A stretch of 64,000 nt of DNA from an uncultured Bacteroidales bacterium (GTDB lineage: Bacteria; Bacteroidota; Bacteroidia; Bacteroidales; Bacteroidaceae): the NCBI GenBank assembly GCA_902787575.1, contig CADAGX010000015.1, forward strand, positions 1-64,000, read 5' to 3'. A model generated the notes under the pieces. The model did not search any database. It was not told the origin of the DNA and saw only the letters and a list, made by a program, of their open reading frames with translations. The position numbers and the translations under genes are program-made. Positions 1-7,877 of the stretch are shown here, piece by piece; position 1 is the stretch's first letter; every line of letters begins with the position of its first letter.

Positions 1-2
1 GC

Positions 3-89
3 CTTGCCACCATTTACACCTCACTCCATCCTGGCTCGACAGCCATCGTGAAGATAGGGGAAAAGGCAATAAAAGTCATGGTCAAGTAG
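3..89 (+). CDS. C-terminal fragment of an unidentified, probably secreted protein (5' end outside window)
   Basis: An open frame enters from the left edge and stops at TAG 87-89. The last residues read LHPGSTAIVKIGEKAIKVMVK with the first letter dropped if one counts from HPGS. The pattern G..IVKIG.KA.KV.VK resembles the short C-terminal tail of many Bacteroidetes secreted proteins (type A-like T9SS sorting tails), so this is probably the end of a secreted or surface protein. Only 28 residues are visible and the body of the protein is not, so the family cannot be named. The other two frames lack this kind of tail. Confidence 0.45.
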   Translation, partial: LATIYTSLHPGSTAIVKIGEKAIKVMVK

Positions 90-189
90 TAGCCTTACGA
101 CCTCAAAACCTCACCCCTTGCCCTCCTTCGAGGAGAGGGGAAGCCCTCACCCCAAACCCTCTCCGCGGAGAAGAGAAGCCCCTCCCAAA

Positions 190-212
190 CCCTCCCGAGG
201 GAGGGCTTTTTT
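190..212 (+). terminator. Intrinsic terminator-like hairpin
   Basis: CCCTCCC (190-196) and GGGAGGG (199-205) form a 7-bp G+C stem followed by CTTTTTTG. It would end transcription coming from the truncated gene at the left edge. It also belongs to the C-rich repeat family of this region, so it may be a repeat that doubles as a terminator. Confidence 0.6.
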
Positions 213-229
213 GTGTTGCTGGGTGGTGG

Positions 230-263
230 GATTTTTCCTCCGCTTCGCTCCCTCAGAATGACA
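230..263 (+). repeat. Interspersed repeat R2, copy 1
   Basis: This copy begins GATTTTTCC, continues with TCCGCTTCGCTCC and ends CTCAGAATGACA. It is nearly identical to the copies at 599-632 and 1001-1034. The outer ATTCT/AGAAT arms can pair, which suggests a hairpin-forming element. Confidence 0.75.
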
Positions 264-381
264 CGCGCTTCGATAGCACCACGCTGTAGGGCAATCGCGC
301 GTTATGCGCTCAAGCGATTGGTGAGCGTAGCCCGAAGGTGGGGCTTGTCAAATTCCGAAACGCGAACACCACTTGCCATGC

Positions 382-402
382 GGTCTTTGACAAGCAAAGA
401 CC
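382..402 (+). repeat. Interspersed hairpin repeat R1, copy a (GGTCTTTG arms)
   Basis: Arms GGTCTTTG (382-389) and CAAAGACC (395-402) enclose loop ACAAG. The same element with the same loop recurs at 845-865, and with changed but still complementary arms at 668-688 and 911-931. Downstream flank CTAC is shared. Confidence 0.8.
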
Positions 403-544
403 CTACCCTTGAAGCTACACAAAGTGGCTGGTCGTGGGATGCAGCGTTAACCCCGAAGGGGTGTCAGAGCACAGGCAGGGGTGAAGCCCCTGCAAAAGGA
501 GGCACCCCGCATGGCAGCCCTGAAAGGGCGACACACATCACCAG

Positions 545-569
545 TGTCATGCTGACGAAGGAAGCATCT
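545..569 (-). repeat. Diverged inverted copy of repeat R2
   Basis: Reads TGTCATGCTGACG then AAGGAAGCATCT. On the minus strand this is AGATGCTTCC...CAGCATGACA, the R2 unit with GATTCT/AGAATG replaced by GATGCT/AGCATG. The arm changes are complementary, so pairing of the ends is kept. Confidence 0.55.
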
Positions 570-598
570 CATACGCGATATGCTGTGTCGGACTTTGA

Positions 599-632
599 GA
601 TTCTTCCTCCGCTTCGCTCCCTCAGAATGACA
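599..632 (+). repeat. Interspersed repeat R2, copy 2
   Basis: Starts GATTCTTCC, ends CAGAATGACA, and matches the copy at 1001-1034 over its full 34 nt. Confidence 0.8.
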
Positions 633-667
633 ATGTTGGGCAAGATGTGATGTGTCCCGTGTCGCGC

Positions 668-688
668 GGAATTTGACAAGCAAATTCC
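668..688 (+). repeat. Interspersed hairpin repeat R1, copy b (GGAATTTG arms)
   Basis: Arms GGAATTTG (668-675) and CAAATTCC (681-688) around loop ACAAG. Compared with copies a and c, TC in the left arm became AA and GA in the right arm became TT, so base pairing is kept. The flanks GCGC before and CTACAGC after are shared with copy c. Confidence 0.8.
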
Positions 689-844
689 CTACAGCTAATC
701 GCGTGTAATTCTGGTGGCCTCCAACGGCCTACAGCATACCACCCTCCCCTCGCGGGAGGGTTAGGGAGGGGGCTTCTTTTCGCCCCTGCCTGTACACTTC
801 TGCCCCTTCGGGGCGTTTATTTCGTGGTGTGTCCCTCTTCGCGC

Positions 845-865
845 GGTCTTTGACAAGCAAAGACC
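845..865 (+). repeat. Interspersed hairpin repeat R1, copy c (GGTCTTTG arms)
   Basis: Same arms and loop as the copy at 382-402, with the left flank CGCGC and right flank CTACAGC of the copy at 668-688. Confidence 0.8.
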
Positions 866-910
866 CTACAGCGAGCCAGGTGCATCGCGAATAGTAGTCA
901 TCACGGGTAG

Positions 911-931
911 GGAATTTGCTTGTCAAATTCC
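911..931 (-). repeat. Interspersed hairpin repeat R1, copy d (inverted orientation)
   Basis: Arms GGAATTTG/CAAATTCC with loop CTTGT on the plus strand, i.e. the ACAAG loop on the minus strand. The minus-strand right flank CTACCC matches copy a. A half copy (CTTGT plus CAAATTCC) lies at 344-356. Confidence 0.75.
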
Positions 932-1000
932 GAAAATGTAAAGAAATGCGGCACGTGGAGAATACGCTCCTAAGGGGCGGTATCTCACTCGCTTGTTTAA

Positions 1001-1034
1001 GATTCTTCCTCCGCTTCGCTCCCTCAGAATGACA
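1001..1034 (+). repeat. Interspersed repeat R2, copy 3
   Basis: Identical in outline to the copy at 599-632. A truncated remnant (AAGATTAGAATGACAC) follows at about 1054-1069. Confidence 0.8.
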
Positions 1035-1270
1035 CTGGAGGCGAGCGACGAGCCAAGATTAGAATGACACAAAAGGCGCGAACCGTCTTGCATCGCGATG
1101 TGAATCGAAAATTCGATGCGGCTATCTTCTTCCATGACGACACGTGTGCGGCCCTTGCAGACACTCGTGACACACCACGCAGAAAAAAAGAAAATGTTAC
1201 GCGCGAAAAATAAATAGAGGTAAGAGGAAAAAAAGAGCGGCCAAATGTTGGCCGTCTGCATATAAATTTG

Positions 1271-1278
1271 TATCTTTG
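1271..1278 (+). promoter_or_regulatory. Bacteroidetes promoter (-7 box TATCTTTG)
   Basis: TATCTTTG fits the TAnnTTTG consensus and lies 83 nt before the next gene. A TGTTG at 1246-1250 sits at about the right distance for the -33 element and is part of the palindrome GGCCAA-ATG-TTGGCC (1239-1253), a possible operator. Confidence 0.7.
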
Positions 1279-1361
1279 CAAGGAAATTAGAGCGAAGGCT
1301 CAAAAGTGGAGTAAATAAAGAAGAAAGATACATTTCATCACATCATTTTCAAACAAAAATC

Positions 1362-2063
1362 ATGGTTTATTCAAAAGAAGTACAGAACATGTGTTGCGTG
1401 GCCAAAGGCCCGAACCACGGTCCTGCACCTATACCCGAAGAAGGAAAATGGGTGCAAGCAAAGGAAATCAAAGACATTAGCGGACTGACACACGGTGTGG
1501 GATGGTGTGCTCCTCAGCAGGGTGCATGCAAGCTGACGCTGAACGTGAAGGACGGCATCATCGAGGAGTGTCTGGTGGAGACCATCGGTTGCTCTGGTAT
1601 GACGCACTCCGCAGCTATGGCCAGCGAGATTCTGCCTGGCAAGACACTGCTCGAGGCTCTGAACACCGACCTCGTGTGCGATGCCATCAACACGGCCATG
1701 CGCGAGCTCTTCCTGCAGATTGTGTACGGACGTACGCAGAGTGCCTTCTCCGAGGGCGGTCTGATGATTGGCGCCGGACTGGAAGACCTTGGCAAGGGTA
1801 ACGTCAGCCAGGTGGGTACGCTCTACGGCACGAAGCTGAAGGGTACTCGCTATCTGCAGCTCACCGAGGGTTACATCACCAAGATGTATCTCGACGAGAA
1901 CGATCAGGCTTGCGGCTACGAATTCGTGCACATGGGCAAACTGATGGATGCACTGAAGAAGGGCGTTCCCGCCGACGAGGCTGTGAAGAGCGTAACCGGT
2001 ACCTACGGACGCACGAAGCCCGAGGACGGAGCCGTGAAGAGCATCGACCCGCGTAAAGAATAA
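1362..2063 (+). CDS. NifU/IscU-like iron-sulfur scaffold protein
   Basis: A 233-residue protein whose N-terminal half resembles the NifU/IscU scaffold fold, with Cys residues at CAPQQGAC and IGCSGMTHSA, the second resembling the conserved GC-containing loop of NifU. Extra N-terminal cysteines (MCCVAK, residues 10-12) could add ligands. It is followed after 54 nt by a GGGtGRT-family gene; such a pair is seen in anaerobes, and the cluster-binding role is inferred from the family, not shown. The start ATG at 1362 follows a clear promoter at 1271; an internal Met at 1389 is an alternative. It carries no C-terminal Nfu domain. Confidence 0.75.
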   Translation: MVYSKEVQNMCCVAKGPNHGPAPIPEEGKWVQAKEIKDISGLTHGVGWCAPQQGACKLTLNVKDGIIEECLVETIGCSGMTHSAAMASEILPGKTLLEALNTDLVCDAINTAMRELFLQIVYGRTQSAFSEGGLMIGAGLEDLGKGNVSQVGTLYGTKLKGTRYLQLTEGYITKMYLDENDQACGYEFVHMGKLMDALKKGVPADEAVKSVTGTYGRTKPEDGAVKSIDPRKE

Positions 2064-2117
2064 ACGGCGGAAGGGAGACTCAAATTATCAAACGTAACAC
2101 AGACAGAAATAAGTATT

Positions 2118-3137
2118 ATGATAAGAGAAGTAAAATTTGAATCGCAGGACCGCCGCATGAAACAGATTCTGGCGTGTCTGAACGCGCACGGTATCTCTTC
2201 CATCGAAGAGGCAAACCAGATTTGCGACGCTGCAGGCCTCGACCCATACCTCACATGCGAGGAGACGCAGATGATATGCTTCGAGAACGCTAAGTGGGCC
2301 TACGTGGTAGGTACCGCCATAGCCCTGAAGGAGAAAGCACCCAACGCTGTGAAAGCAGCCGAATACATTGGCGAAGGACTGCAGAGCTTCTGCATCCCCG
2401 GCTCGGTGGCCGACGACCGTAAGGTGGGTATCGGGCACGGCGAACTGGCTGCTCGCCTGCTGAGCCCCGAGACGAAGTGCTTTGCCTTCCTGGCAGGTCA
2501 CGAGAGCTTCGCTGCTGCCGAAGGTGCCATCAAGATTGCTCAGATGGCCAACAAATCCAGACCAGCCGACAAGCCTCTGCGCTGCATCCTGAACGGACTG
2601 GGCAAAGACGCTGCTATGATTATCAGCCGCATCAACGGCTTCACGTATGTGCAGACACAGTTCGACTACTTCACAGGCGAGCTGAAGGTGGTGAAGACCA
2701 TCCCCTACAGCAAGGGCCCGCGTGCAGCAGTGAACTGCTACGGAGCAGACGACGTGCGCGAAGGTGTGGCCATCCTCTGGAAGGAGGACGTGGACGTGAG
2801 CATCACTGGCAACTCCACCAACCCCACCCGCTTCCAGCACCCAGTGGCCGGTACGTATAAGAAAGAACGCATCCGCGCCGGTAAGGCTTACTTCAGCGTG
2901 GCCAGCGGTGGTGGCACAGGTCGTACACTGCACCCCGACAACATGGCTGCCGGACCTGCCAGCTACGGCATGACCGACACACTGGGCCGCATGCACTCCG
3001 ACGCACAGTTTGCAGGTTCCAGCTCGGTACCCGCTCACGTGGAGATGATGGGCTTCCTGGGCATCGGCAACAACCCGATGGTGGGCTGCTCGGTGGCTTG
3101 CGCCGTGAACGTGGACCTCGCACTGAATCACAAGTAA
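2118..3137 (+). CDS. GGGtGRT family protein
   Basis: A 339-residue cytoplasmic protein carrying the family's name motif, SGGGTGRTLHPDN, near residues 258-270. The family is conserved in anaerobic Bacteroidetes and Firmicutes, but I know of no proven activity. No signal peptide or membrane segment is present. Further Gly-rich and Cys-containing stretches (FLGIGNNPMVGCSVAC) lie near the C-terminus. It sits 54 nt behind the NifU-like gene with no terminator between, so the two are probably one transcript and perhaps work together in Fe-S dependent chemistry; that link is inference. Confidence 0.8.
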   Translation: MIREVKFESQDRRMKQILACLNAHGISSIEEANQICDAAGLDPYLTCEETQMICFENAKWAYVVGTAIALKEKAPNAVKAAEYIGEGLQSFCIPGSVADDRKVGIGHGELAARLLSPETKCFAFLAGHESFAAAEGAIKIAQMANKSRPADKPLRCILNGLGKDAAMIISRINGFTYVQTQFDYFTGELKVVKTIPYSKGPRAAVNCYGADDVREGVAILWKEDVDVSITGNSTNPTRFQHPVAGTYKKERIRAGKAYFSVASGGGTGRTLHPDNMAAGPASYGMTDTLGRMHSDAQFAGSSSVPAHVEMMGFLGIGNNPMVGCSVACAVNVDLALNHK

Positions 3138-3167
3138 AACAATCTTTCAACGCTCTGAAAAACTGAT

Positions 3168-3200
3168 CCCTACGGCCGTATGTTTTCGTACGGCCGTGGG
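3168..3200 (+). terminator. Strong hairpin after the GGGtGRT gene, no U tract
   Basis: ACGGCCGTA (3172-3180) pairs with TACGGCCGT (3189-3197) around an 8-nt loop, and the outer CCC/GGG pair past one bulged T. The 3' flank is TAAACTC, not a T run, so it is either a weak terminator or an mRNA 3'-end stabilising stem. Confidence 0.5.
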
Positions 3201-3222
3201 TAAACTCTAAAAACGACAAACG

Positions 3223-3954
3223 ATGAAAAAGCTGAAACACATACTCGTGTTCTGCCTGGCAGTTGTGGCTGCAGCCTTCGCCTTCAACTCGTGCGGAGAA
3301 GAAGACTTGGAAGGCGGCGGCGGTGTGCAGCAGCGCTATCGCATCTCCACTACCTACACCGAGATAAACATGCCATCTGGACGCTCCAAGCTGACCGAAA
3401 GACAAGTGGCACAACTCGAGTCTCTCGCATCGCAGGCATCGTTCCGACTCGAAGCCAAGAGCTCGGAAGACGTGGCAATCGCATACTACGATAATCAAAT
3501 AAAGAACTGGACGCCCACACTGCAGGAAGTGTTAGACAACACCTACAAGCAGAACGGAGCACAGGTGCAGATGACCATCCGTCTGCTGGACGAGAAAGGT
3601 AACATGGTGAAAGAAACCATCTTGCTGCCCAAGACGGAAGGCGTAGAAGTGGAGAACGGACCGTATCGCATCCAAACGTTGATAATCGACGAAGGCACAC
3701 TCTCGGCCGAACACATTGCAACGCTGCAAGGCTTCTGCGCTACAAACTCCATGGACCTGAACCCCAGCGTCATGCGGGATGGTGCAGAGAAGGAGTTCGA
3801 CAACCTGGTGCTGGCTGCCAAAATGCTCATCCAAGAGTACCTGAACACGTGGAAGCGCGCCAACGGCGAGGAAGGCGAAGTGCAGACACGCCTGCTCGAC
3901 GCAACAGACAAGGTGCTGAAGACAGAGACTTACAGCACGATGTCCACGCGGTAA
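3223..3954 (+). CDS. Secreted lipoprotein, unknown function
   Basis: A 243-residue protein with a lipoprotein signal: basic MKKLKH, hydrophobic core, and a lipobox ending FNSC with Cys at residue 25. The residues just after Cys are G-E-E-D, resembling the acidic lipoprotein export signal that sends Bacteroidetes lipoproteins to the cell surface. The mature part is charged and helical-looking with no recognised domain. It is separated from the GGGtGRT gene by a hairpin and ends before a true terminator at 3989. A surface location is inference. Confidence 0.75.
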   Translation: MKKLKHILVFCLAVVAAAFAFNSCGEEDLEGGGGVQQRYRISTTYTEINMPSGRSKLTERQVAQLESLASQASFRLEAKSSEDVAIAYYDNQIKNWTPTLQEVLDNTYKQNGAQVQMTIRLLDEKGNMVKETILLPKTEGVEVENGPYRIQTLIIDEGTLSAEHIATLQGFCATNSMDLNPSVMRDGAEKEFDNLVLAAKMLIQEYLNTWKRANGEEGEVQTRLLDATDKVLKTETYSTMSTR

Positions 3955-3988
3955 GCCCTATCGGCTCACGAAACAGACACACACAGAG

Positions 3989-4024
3989 TCCCGACTCACC
4001 GCAAGGAGGGTCGGGATTTTTCTT
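3989..4024 (+). terminator. Intrinsic terminator
   Basis: TCCCGAC (3989-3995) pairs with GTCGGGA (4010-4016), followed by TTTTTCTT. It closes the lipoprotein transcript 35 nt past its stop. Confidence 0.8.
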
Positions 4025-4049
4025 AGCAACCGACACACAAGACACACAG

Positions 4050-4634
4050 ATGGTGGACCAGAAGCAAGCAGTGATAAGGCAAGCCACAGCGAAGGACCGC
4101 GATTTCCTGGCGCTGGTGGTGGCCGAAGCCGTGGGATACGAGCTGATGGAACAGGCCGAGCAGGGCCTGCTGACGGATGAGACGCGCGAGTGGCTCGGAC
4201 GCCTGGCAGCCACCATTACAGACGATGCCACACTCTACACATGGCACCACGCGCTGGTGGCCGAAGTGGACGGCACCCCTGTCGGTGCCCTGATTTGCTA
4301 CCCAGGCGACGACTACATGCAGCGGCGCGAACACACATTCCAGCTCGTGGCCGACCTCATAGACTTCGACATTCACACAATGGATGCCGAGACGGTGGAA
4401 GGCGAGTTCTACCTCGACAGCCTCGCCGTGCTGCCTTCGCAACGTGGCAAAGGCATCGCCCGCATGCTGCTGTGCGAAGGAATCCGGAAGGGAGAAATGC
4501 TGCACCGTCCGAACGTGCTGGCCTGCTCGCCCGAGAACCCCAATGCCAGGCGACTCTACGAGAGTCTGGGCTTCCGCGTAGACGGCGAACGATTTATCTT
4601 TGGCGAAAACTACCTGCGGATGGTGAAGGACTGA
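4050..4634 (+). CDS. GNAT family N-acetyltransferase
   Basis: A 194-residue protein with GNAT hallmarks. The acetyl-CoA loop reads AVLPSQRGKGIARMLL (Q/R-x-x-G-x-G/A), and the C-terminal helix ENPNARRLYESLGF is typical of the family. The long open frame extends upstream to 3849 through the terminator, so the ATG at 4050 is the sensible start. The acceptor substrate cannot be read from the sequence. No promoter box is obvious between the terminator and the start. Confidence 0.85.
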   Translation: MVDQKQAVIRQATAKDRDFLALVVAEAVGYELMEQAEQGLLTDETREWLGRLAATITDDATLYTWHHALVAEVDGTPVGALICYPGDDYMQRREHTFQLVADLIDFDIHTMDAETVEGEFYLDSLAVLPSQRGKGIARMLLCEGIRKGEMLHRPNVLACSPENPNARRLYESLGFRVDGERFIFGENYLRMVKD

Positions 4635-4645
4635 AATATTTTTCT

Positions 4646-4653
4646 TACCTTTG
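4646..4653 (+). promoter_or_regulatory. Promoter -7 box TACCTTTG for the OPT transporter
   Basis: TACCTTTG lies 30 nt upstream of the ATG at 4683 and just past the acetyltransferase stop, so the transporter has its own promoter. Confidence 0.75.
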
Positions 4654-4682
4654 CGATAGAAAACCAACAAACACACATCACG

Positions 4683-6659
4683 ATGAAAGAGAAACTCTAC
4701 AGCGACTCGCTACCCGAAAATGCGTTTCGCCCACTGAACGAAGGAGAAGAGTACAAACCCATGATTCCGAGCGATGCCAAGGTGCGGGAGGTAAACCTTT
4801 GGTCCGTCTGCTGGGGACTGCTGATGGCTGTCATCTTCAGTGCCGCCGCAGCCTATCTGGGCCTGAAGGTAGGTCAGGTGTTCGAGGCTGCCATCCCCAT
4901 CACCATCATAGCCGTCGGTCTGAGCAGCGCCACCAAACGACACAACGCGCTGGGCGAGAATGTGATGATACAGAGCATCGGCGCCTGCAGTGGTGTCATC
5001 GTGGCCGGAGCTATCTTTACACTGCCCGCTCTCTACATTCTGCAAGCCAAATACCCCGAGATGACTGTCTCCTTCATGGAGGTGTTCTTTGCCAGCCTGC
5101 TGGGTGGTGTGCTGGGCATCCTGTTCCTCATCCCATTCCGCAAATATTTTGTCAAGGATATGCACGGTCGCTATCCGTTCCCCGAAGCAACAGCTGGCAC
5201 ACAAGTGCTGGTAAGCGGCGAGAAAGGCGGCGCACAGGCTAAACCGCTGCTCGTGGCAGGCATCTTAGGCGGCTTGTACGACTTCGTGGTGGCCACCTTT
5301 GGCCTCTGGCACGAGAACTTCACCAGCCGCGCCCTGCTGTGGGGCGACACGGTGGCCGAGAAGGCAAAACTCGTGCTGAAATGCAACACGGGGGCAGCCA
5401 TTCTGGGCATGGGCTACATCGTTGGCCTGAAGTACGCCTTCATCATCTGCTGCGGCTCGATGCTCGTGTGGTGGCTAATCGTACCGGCCATAGCACTGTT
5501 CTTCCCCACCCTCGAGGTGCAGGATGGACTCGTGGCCTCGGCAGCCACGCCAGAAGACATCTTCCGCTACGCCAAGAGTATCGGCATCGGAGGCATCGCC
5601 ATGGCTGGCATCATCGGCATCGTCAAGAGCTGGAAAATCATCGTGGAGGCAGTATCGCTGGCCGGGCGCGAATTGCGAGGCAAAAAGGATGCAGCCGCAG
5701 AAGCAAAGGTGGAACGCACACAGCGCGACATACCGATGCGCTGGGTCAGCTTCGGCATCATACTGGCTCTGTTGCTGACGTTTGTGTTCTTCCACTTCGA
5801 TGTGATGAGCCGTAACCTCACGTTCAGCATCGTTGCCATTCTGGTGGTGACGCTGATAACCTTCCTCTTCACCACTGTGGCAGCCAATGCCATTGCCATC
5901 GTAGGCACCAATCCTGTGAGTGGCATGACACTGATGACACTCATATTGGCCAGCGTGGTGATGGTGGCTGTGGGACTGAGTGGCACCACGGGCATGGTAG
6001 CAGCACTGCTGATGGGCGGCGTGGTTTGCACAGCGCTGGCCATGTCGGGCGGCTTTGTCACCGACCTGAAAATCGGCTACTGGCTGGGCAGCACGCCTCG
6101 CAAGCAGGAGACGTGGAAGTTCCTGGGCACACTGGTGAGCGCAGCCACCGTATCGGGTGTGATAATGATTCTGAACAAGACTTACGGCTTCACCGACGGC
6201 ACACTCGCCGCACCGCAAGCCAACGCGATGGCAGCCGTCATCGAACCCATGATGAGCGGCAACGGTGCTCCTTGGCTACTCTACGGCATCGGAGCTCTCA
6301 TAGCACTGCTGCTCAATGCCTTCGGCATCTCGGCTCTGGCCTTTGCACTGGGTATGTTCATCCCGCTGGAACTGAACCTACCGCTGCTTGTGGGCGGTGC
6401 CATCAACTGGTTTGTAACCACTCGCAGCACCGATGCAAGCATCAACACAGCTCGCGGCGAACGTGGCACCCTGCTGGCCAGCGGATTCATAGCTGGCGGT
6501 GCACTGATGGGCGTGGTTAGTGCCGCCCTACGCTGGCAGAACATTCAGTTCGACTTCGAGCAATGGTGGGACAACCCGCTGAGCCAACTCATCAGCCTGG
6601 GCATGTACTGCATAATAATTATATATATGGTACGCGCGTCCATGCGCGCGAAGGCATGA
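4683..6659 (+). CDS. OPT family oligopeptide transporter
   Basis: A 658-residue polytopic inner-membrane protein of the oligopeptide transporter (OPT) family. The family signature regions are visible: an early TM with AAAYLGLKVGQVFEAAIP, the loop RYPFPEATAG, and many Gly/Ala-rich TM segments through SGMTLMTLILASVVMVAVGLS to the C-terminus. It would import peptides or metal-siderophore type substrates by proton coupling; the substrate is unknown. It is preceded by its own promoter and followed 48 nt later by a secreted protein gene. Confidence 0.9.
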   Translation: MKEKLYSDSLPENAFRPLNEGEEYKPMIPSDAKVREVNLWSVCWGLLMAVIFSAAAAYLGLKVGQVFEAAIPITIIAVGLSSATKRHNALGENVMIQSIGACSGVIVAGAIFTLPALYILQAKYPEMTVSFMEVFFASLLGGVLGILFLIPFRKYFVKDMHGRYPFPEATAGTQVLVSGEKGGAQAKPLLVAGILGGLYDFVVATFGLWHENFTSRALLWGDTVAEKAKLVLKCNTGAAILGMGYIVGLKYAFIICCGSMLVWWLIVPAIALFFPTLEVQDGLVASAATPEDIFRYAKSIGIGGIAMAGIIGIVKSWKIIVEAVSLAGRELRGKKDAAAEAKVERTQRDIPMRWVSFGIILALLLTFVFFHFDVMSRNLTFSIVAILVVTLITFLFTTVAANAIAIVGTNPVSGMTLMTLILASVVMVAVGLSGTTGMVAALLMGGVVCTALAMSGGFVTDLKIGYWLGSTPRKQETWKFLGTLVSAATVSGVIMILNKTYGFTDGTLAAPQANAMAAVIEPMMSGNGAPWLLYGIGALIALLLNAFGISALAFALGMFIPLELNLPLLVGGAINWFVTTRSTDASINTARGERGTLLASGFIAGGALMGVVSAALRWQNIQFDFEQWWDNPLSQLISLGMYCIIIIYMVRASMRAKA

Positions 6660-6707
6660 ACCGAGCGACAACAAAACAAGTAACAATAACCTAAAAAAAC
6701 AACAAAT

Positions 6708-7760
6708 ATGAAGAAACTATTCTTTGCACTGCTCCTCTGTGCGGTCCTGCCCGCGTGGAGCAAGGGCGGAGCCGACTCAAAAGGCTACATCATCGTTACC
6801 GACTATCTGAAGGCAGACGGCAAGAAGGACGTCAGCGATGCCATTCAGAAAGTCATCGACGCGAACCCTAACCGCACCATCTATTTCCCCGATGGTGTCT
6901 ATCTCATCAGCAAGCCCATCCTCACTCCGGCAGATCCGACTAAGAGTGTGGCACTCGAGTTGTCGAACTATGCCATCGTGCGAGCCAGCGACGACTGGAG
7001 CGACAGCGAGGCCATGATTCGTCTGGGCGGCAAGGACGCAGCCAACACAATCAAGGTACCCGGCAGCAACTACTATCTGGACGGCGGCATCATCGACGGC
7101 AACAATGTGGCCAATGGTGTGTCGATAGACGGCGGGCGCGAGACTGTGATACGAAACACCTCGATAAAGAAAGTGAAGGTGGGCATCCACGTGAAGTATG
7201 GAGCCAATAACGGCTCGTCGGACGCAGACATACACGACGTGAACATCGTGGGCAACTTCACGACCGAGAGCATCGGCGTGCTGGTGGATGGATTCGACAA
7301 CACGTTTACAAACATGCGCATCGCAGGTGTGCAAATCGGCATGAAGATTCTCTCGGGCGGCAACAGCATGCGCAACATCCATCCGCTGCATTACGACAGC
7401 AAAGATGGATACCAAGAGAGCTACGCTTTCTGGGACGGACGCAACAACAACTGGTATAGTTTCTGCTACAGCGACCAGTTTGCTACTGGCTTCTACAACA
7501 AGGGCGGCTATCTCGTGTACACCGACTGCTTCGCATATTGGTATGCAAAGCAAGGCAACAAACACACAGTAATGGAGTGCGACGGCAAGTTCAACTCACG
7601 TGTGACGAATATGAACGCAGGATTCGGCAAGCACAACCGTGTGAAAGAGAATATTGTCCTGAGCGTGAAGGAGGAAGGCGGCACCGGCAGCTTCATCAAC
7701 ACCATCATCCGCGACCCGGAAAGTGTGACGGACAAGACATACGAGAAATACGATAAATAA
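6708..7760 (+). CDS. Secreted right-handed beta-helix protein (pectate-lyase/GH28-like)
   Basis: A 350-residue protein with a Sec signal (MKKLFFALLLCAVLPAWS). The mature part opens with a segment typical of the pectate_lyase_3 fold: DYLKADGKKDVSDAIQKVIDA followed by IYFPDGVYLIS. Successive short strands with Asn, Gly and Ile suit parallel beta-helix coils (NVANGVSIDGG, ETVIRNTSIKKVKVGIHV). The fold is found in polysaccharide lyases, GH28 enzymes and phage tailspikes. Catalytic residues cannot be assigned with confidence, so the substrate is open. Confidence 0.7.
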   Translation: MKKLFFALLLCAVLPAWSKGGADSKGYIIVTDYLKADGKKDVSDAIQKVIDANPNRTIYFPDGVYLISKPILTPADPTKSVALELSNYAIVRASDDWSDSEAMIRLGGKDAANTIKVPGSNYYLDGGIIDGNNVANGVSIDGGRETVIRNTSIKKVKVGIHVKYGANNGSSDADIHDVNIVGNFTTESIGVLVDGFDNTFTNMRIAGVQIGMKILSGGNSMRNIHPLHYDSKDGYQESYAFWDGRNNNWYSFCYSDQFATGFYNKGGYLVYTDCFAYWYAKQGNKHTVMECDGKFNSRVTNMNAGFGKHNRVKENIVLSVKEEGGTGSFINTIIRDPESVTDKTYEKYDK

Positions 7761-7877
7761 GGTTCATCCGACAAATGCATTGGTAATCAACAAATAAATG
7801 AGCCATAAGAAAGATACCTAAAATAAGGTACGCGAATCTAAAAATAAAGTAATGATTAACATAAACATTTGAATACT

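Larger units (their letters stand above)
90..1361. repeat. Gene-free mosaic of interspersed repeats (about 1.2 kb)
   Basis: No convincing coding frame is present; the open frames here run through repeats and have no start signals or familiar protein content. At least four repeat types are interleaved: (1) hairpins with arms GGTCTTTG/CAAAGACC or GGAATTTG/CAAATTCC around loop ACAAG; (2) copies of a unit running from GATTCTTCC through CCGCTTCGCTCC to CAGAATGACA; (3) C-rich/G-rich units such as CCCTCCC-GA-GGGAGGG at about 110-206 and 732-775; (4) CCCC-GAAG-GGGG type short hairpins at about 451-520 and 800-815. The last 100 nt hold the promoter of the next gene. Confidence 0.75.

Noticed and set aside
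213-650. Open frame of 145 codons in the repeat region
   Set aside because: It runs through interspersed repeats, lacks a promoter, and its protein has no natural composition or family likeness.
1137-1202. Further ACGT-phased array upstream of the NifU-like gene
   Set aside because: ACGT 1142, TCGT 1165 and ACGC 1199 show roughly the right spacing, but only one intact core is present, so it was not counted.
923-1333. Minus-strand open frame of 136 codons upstream of the NifU-like gene
   Set aside because: It crosses a repeat copy and the plus-strand promoter, and the translation looks like read-through of non-coding DNA.
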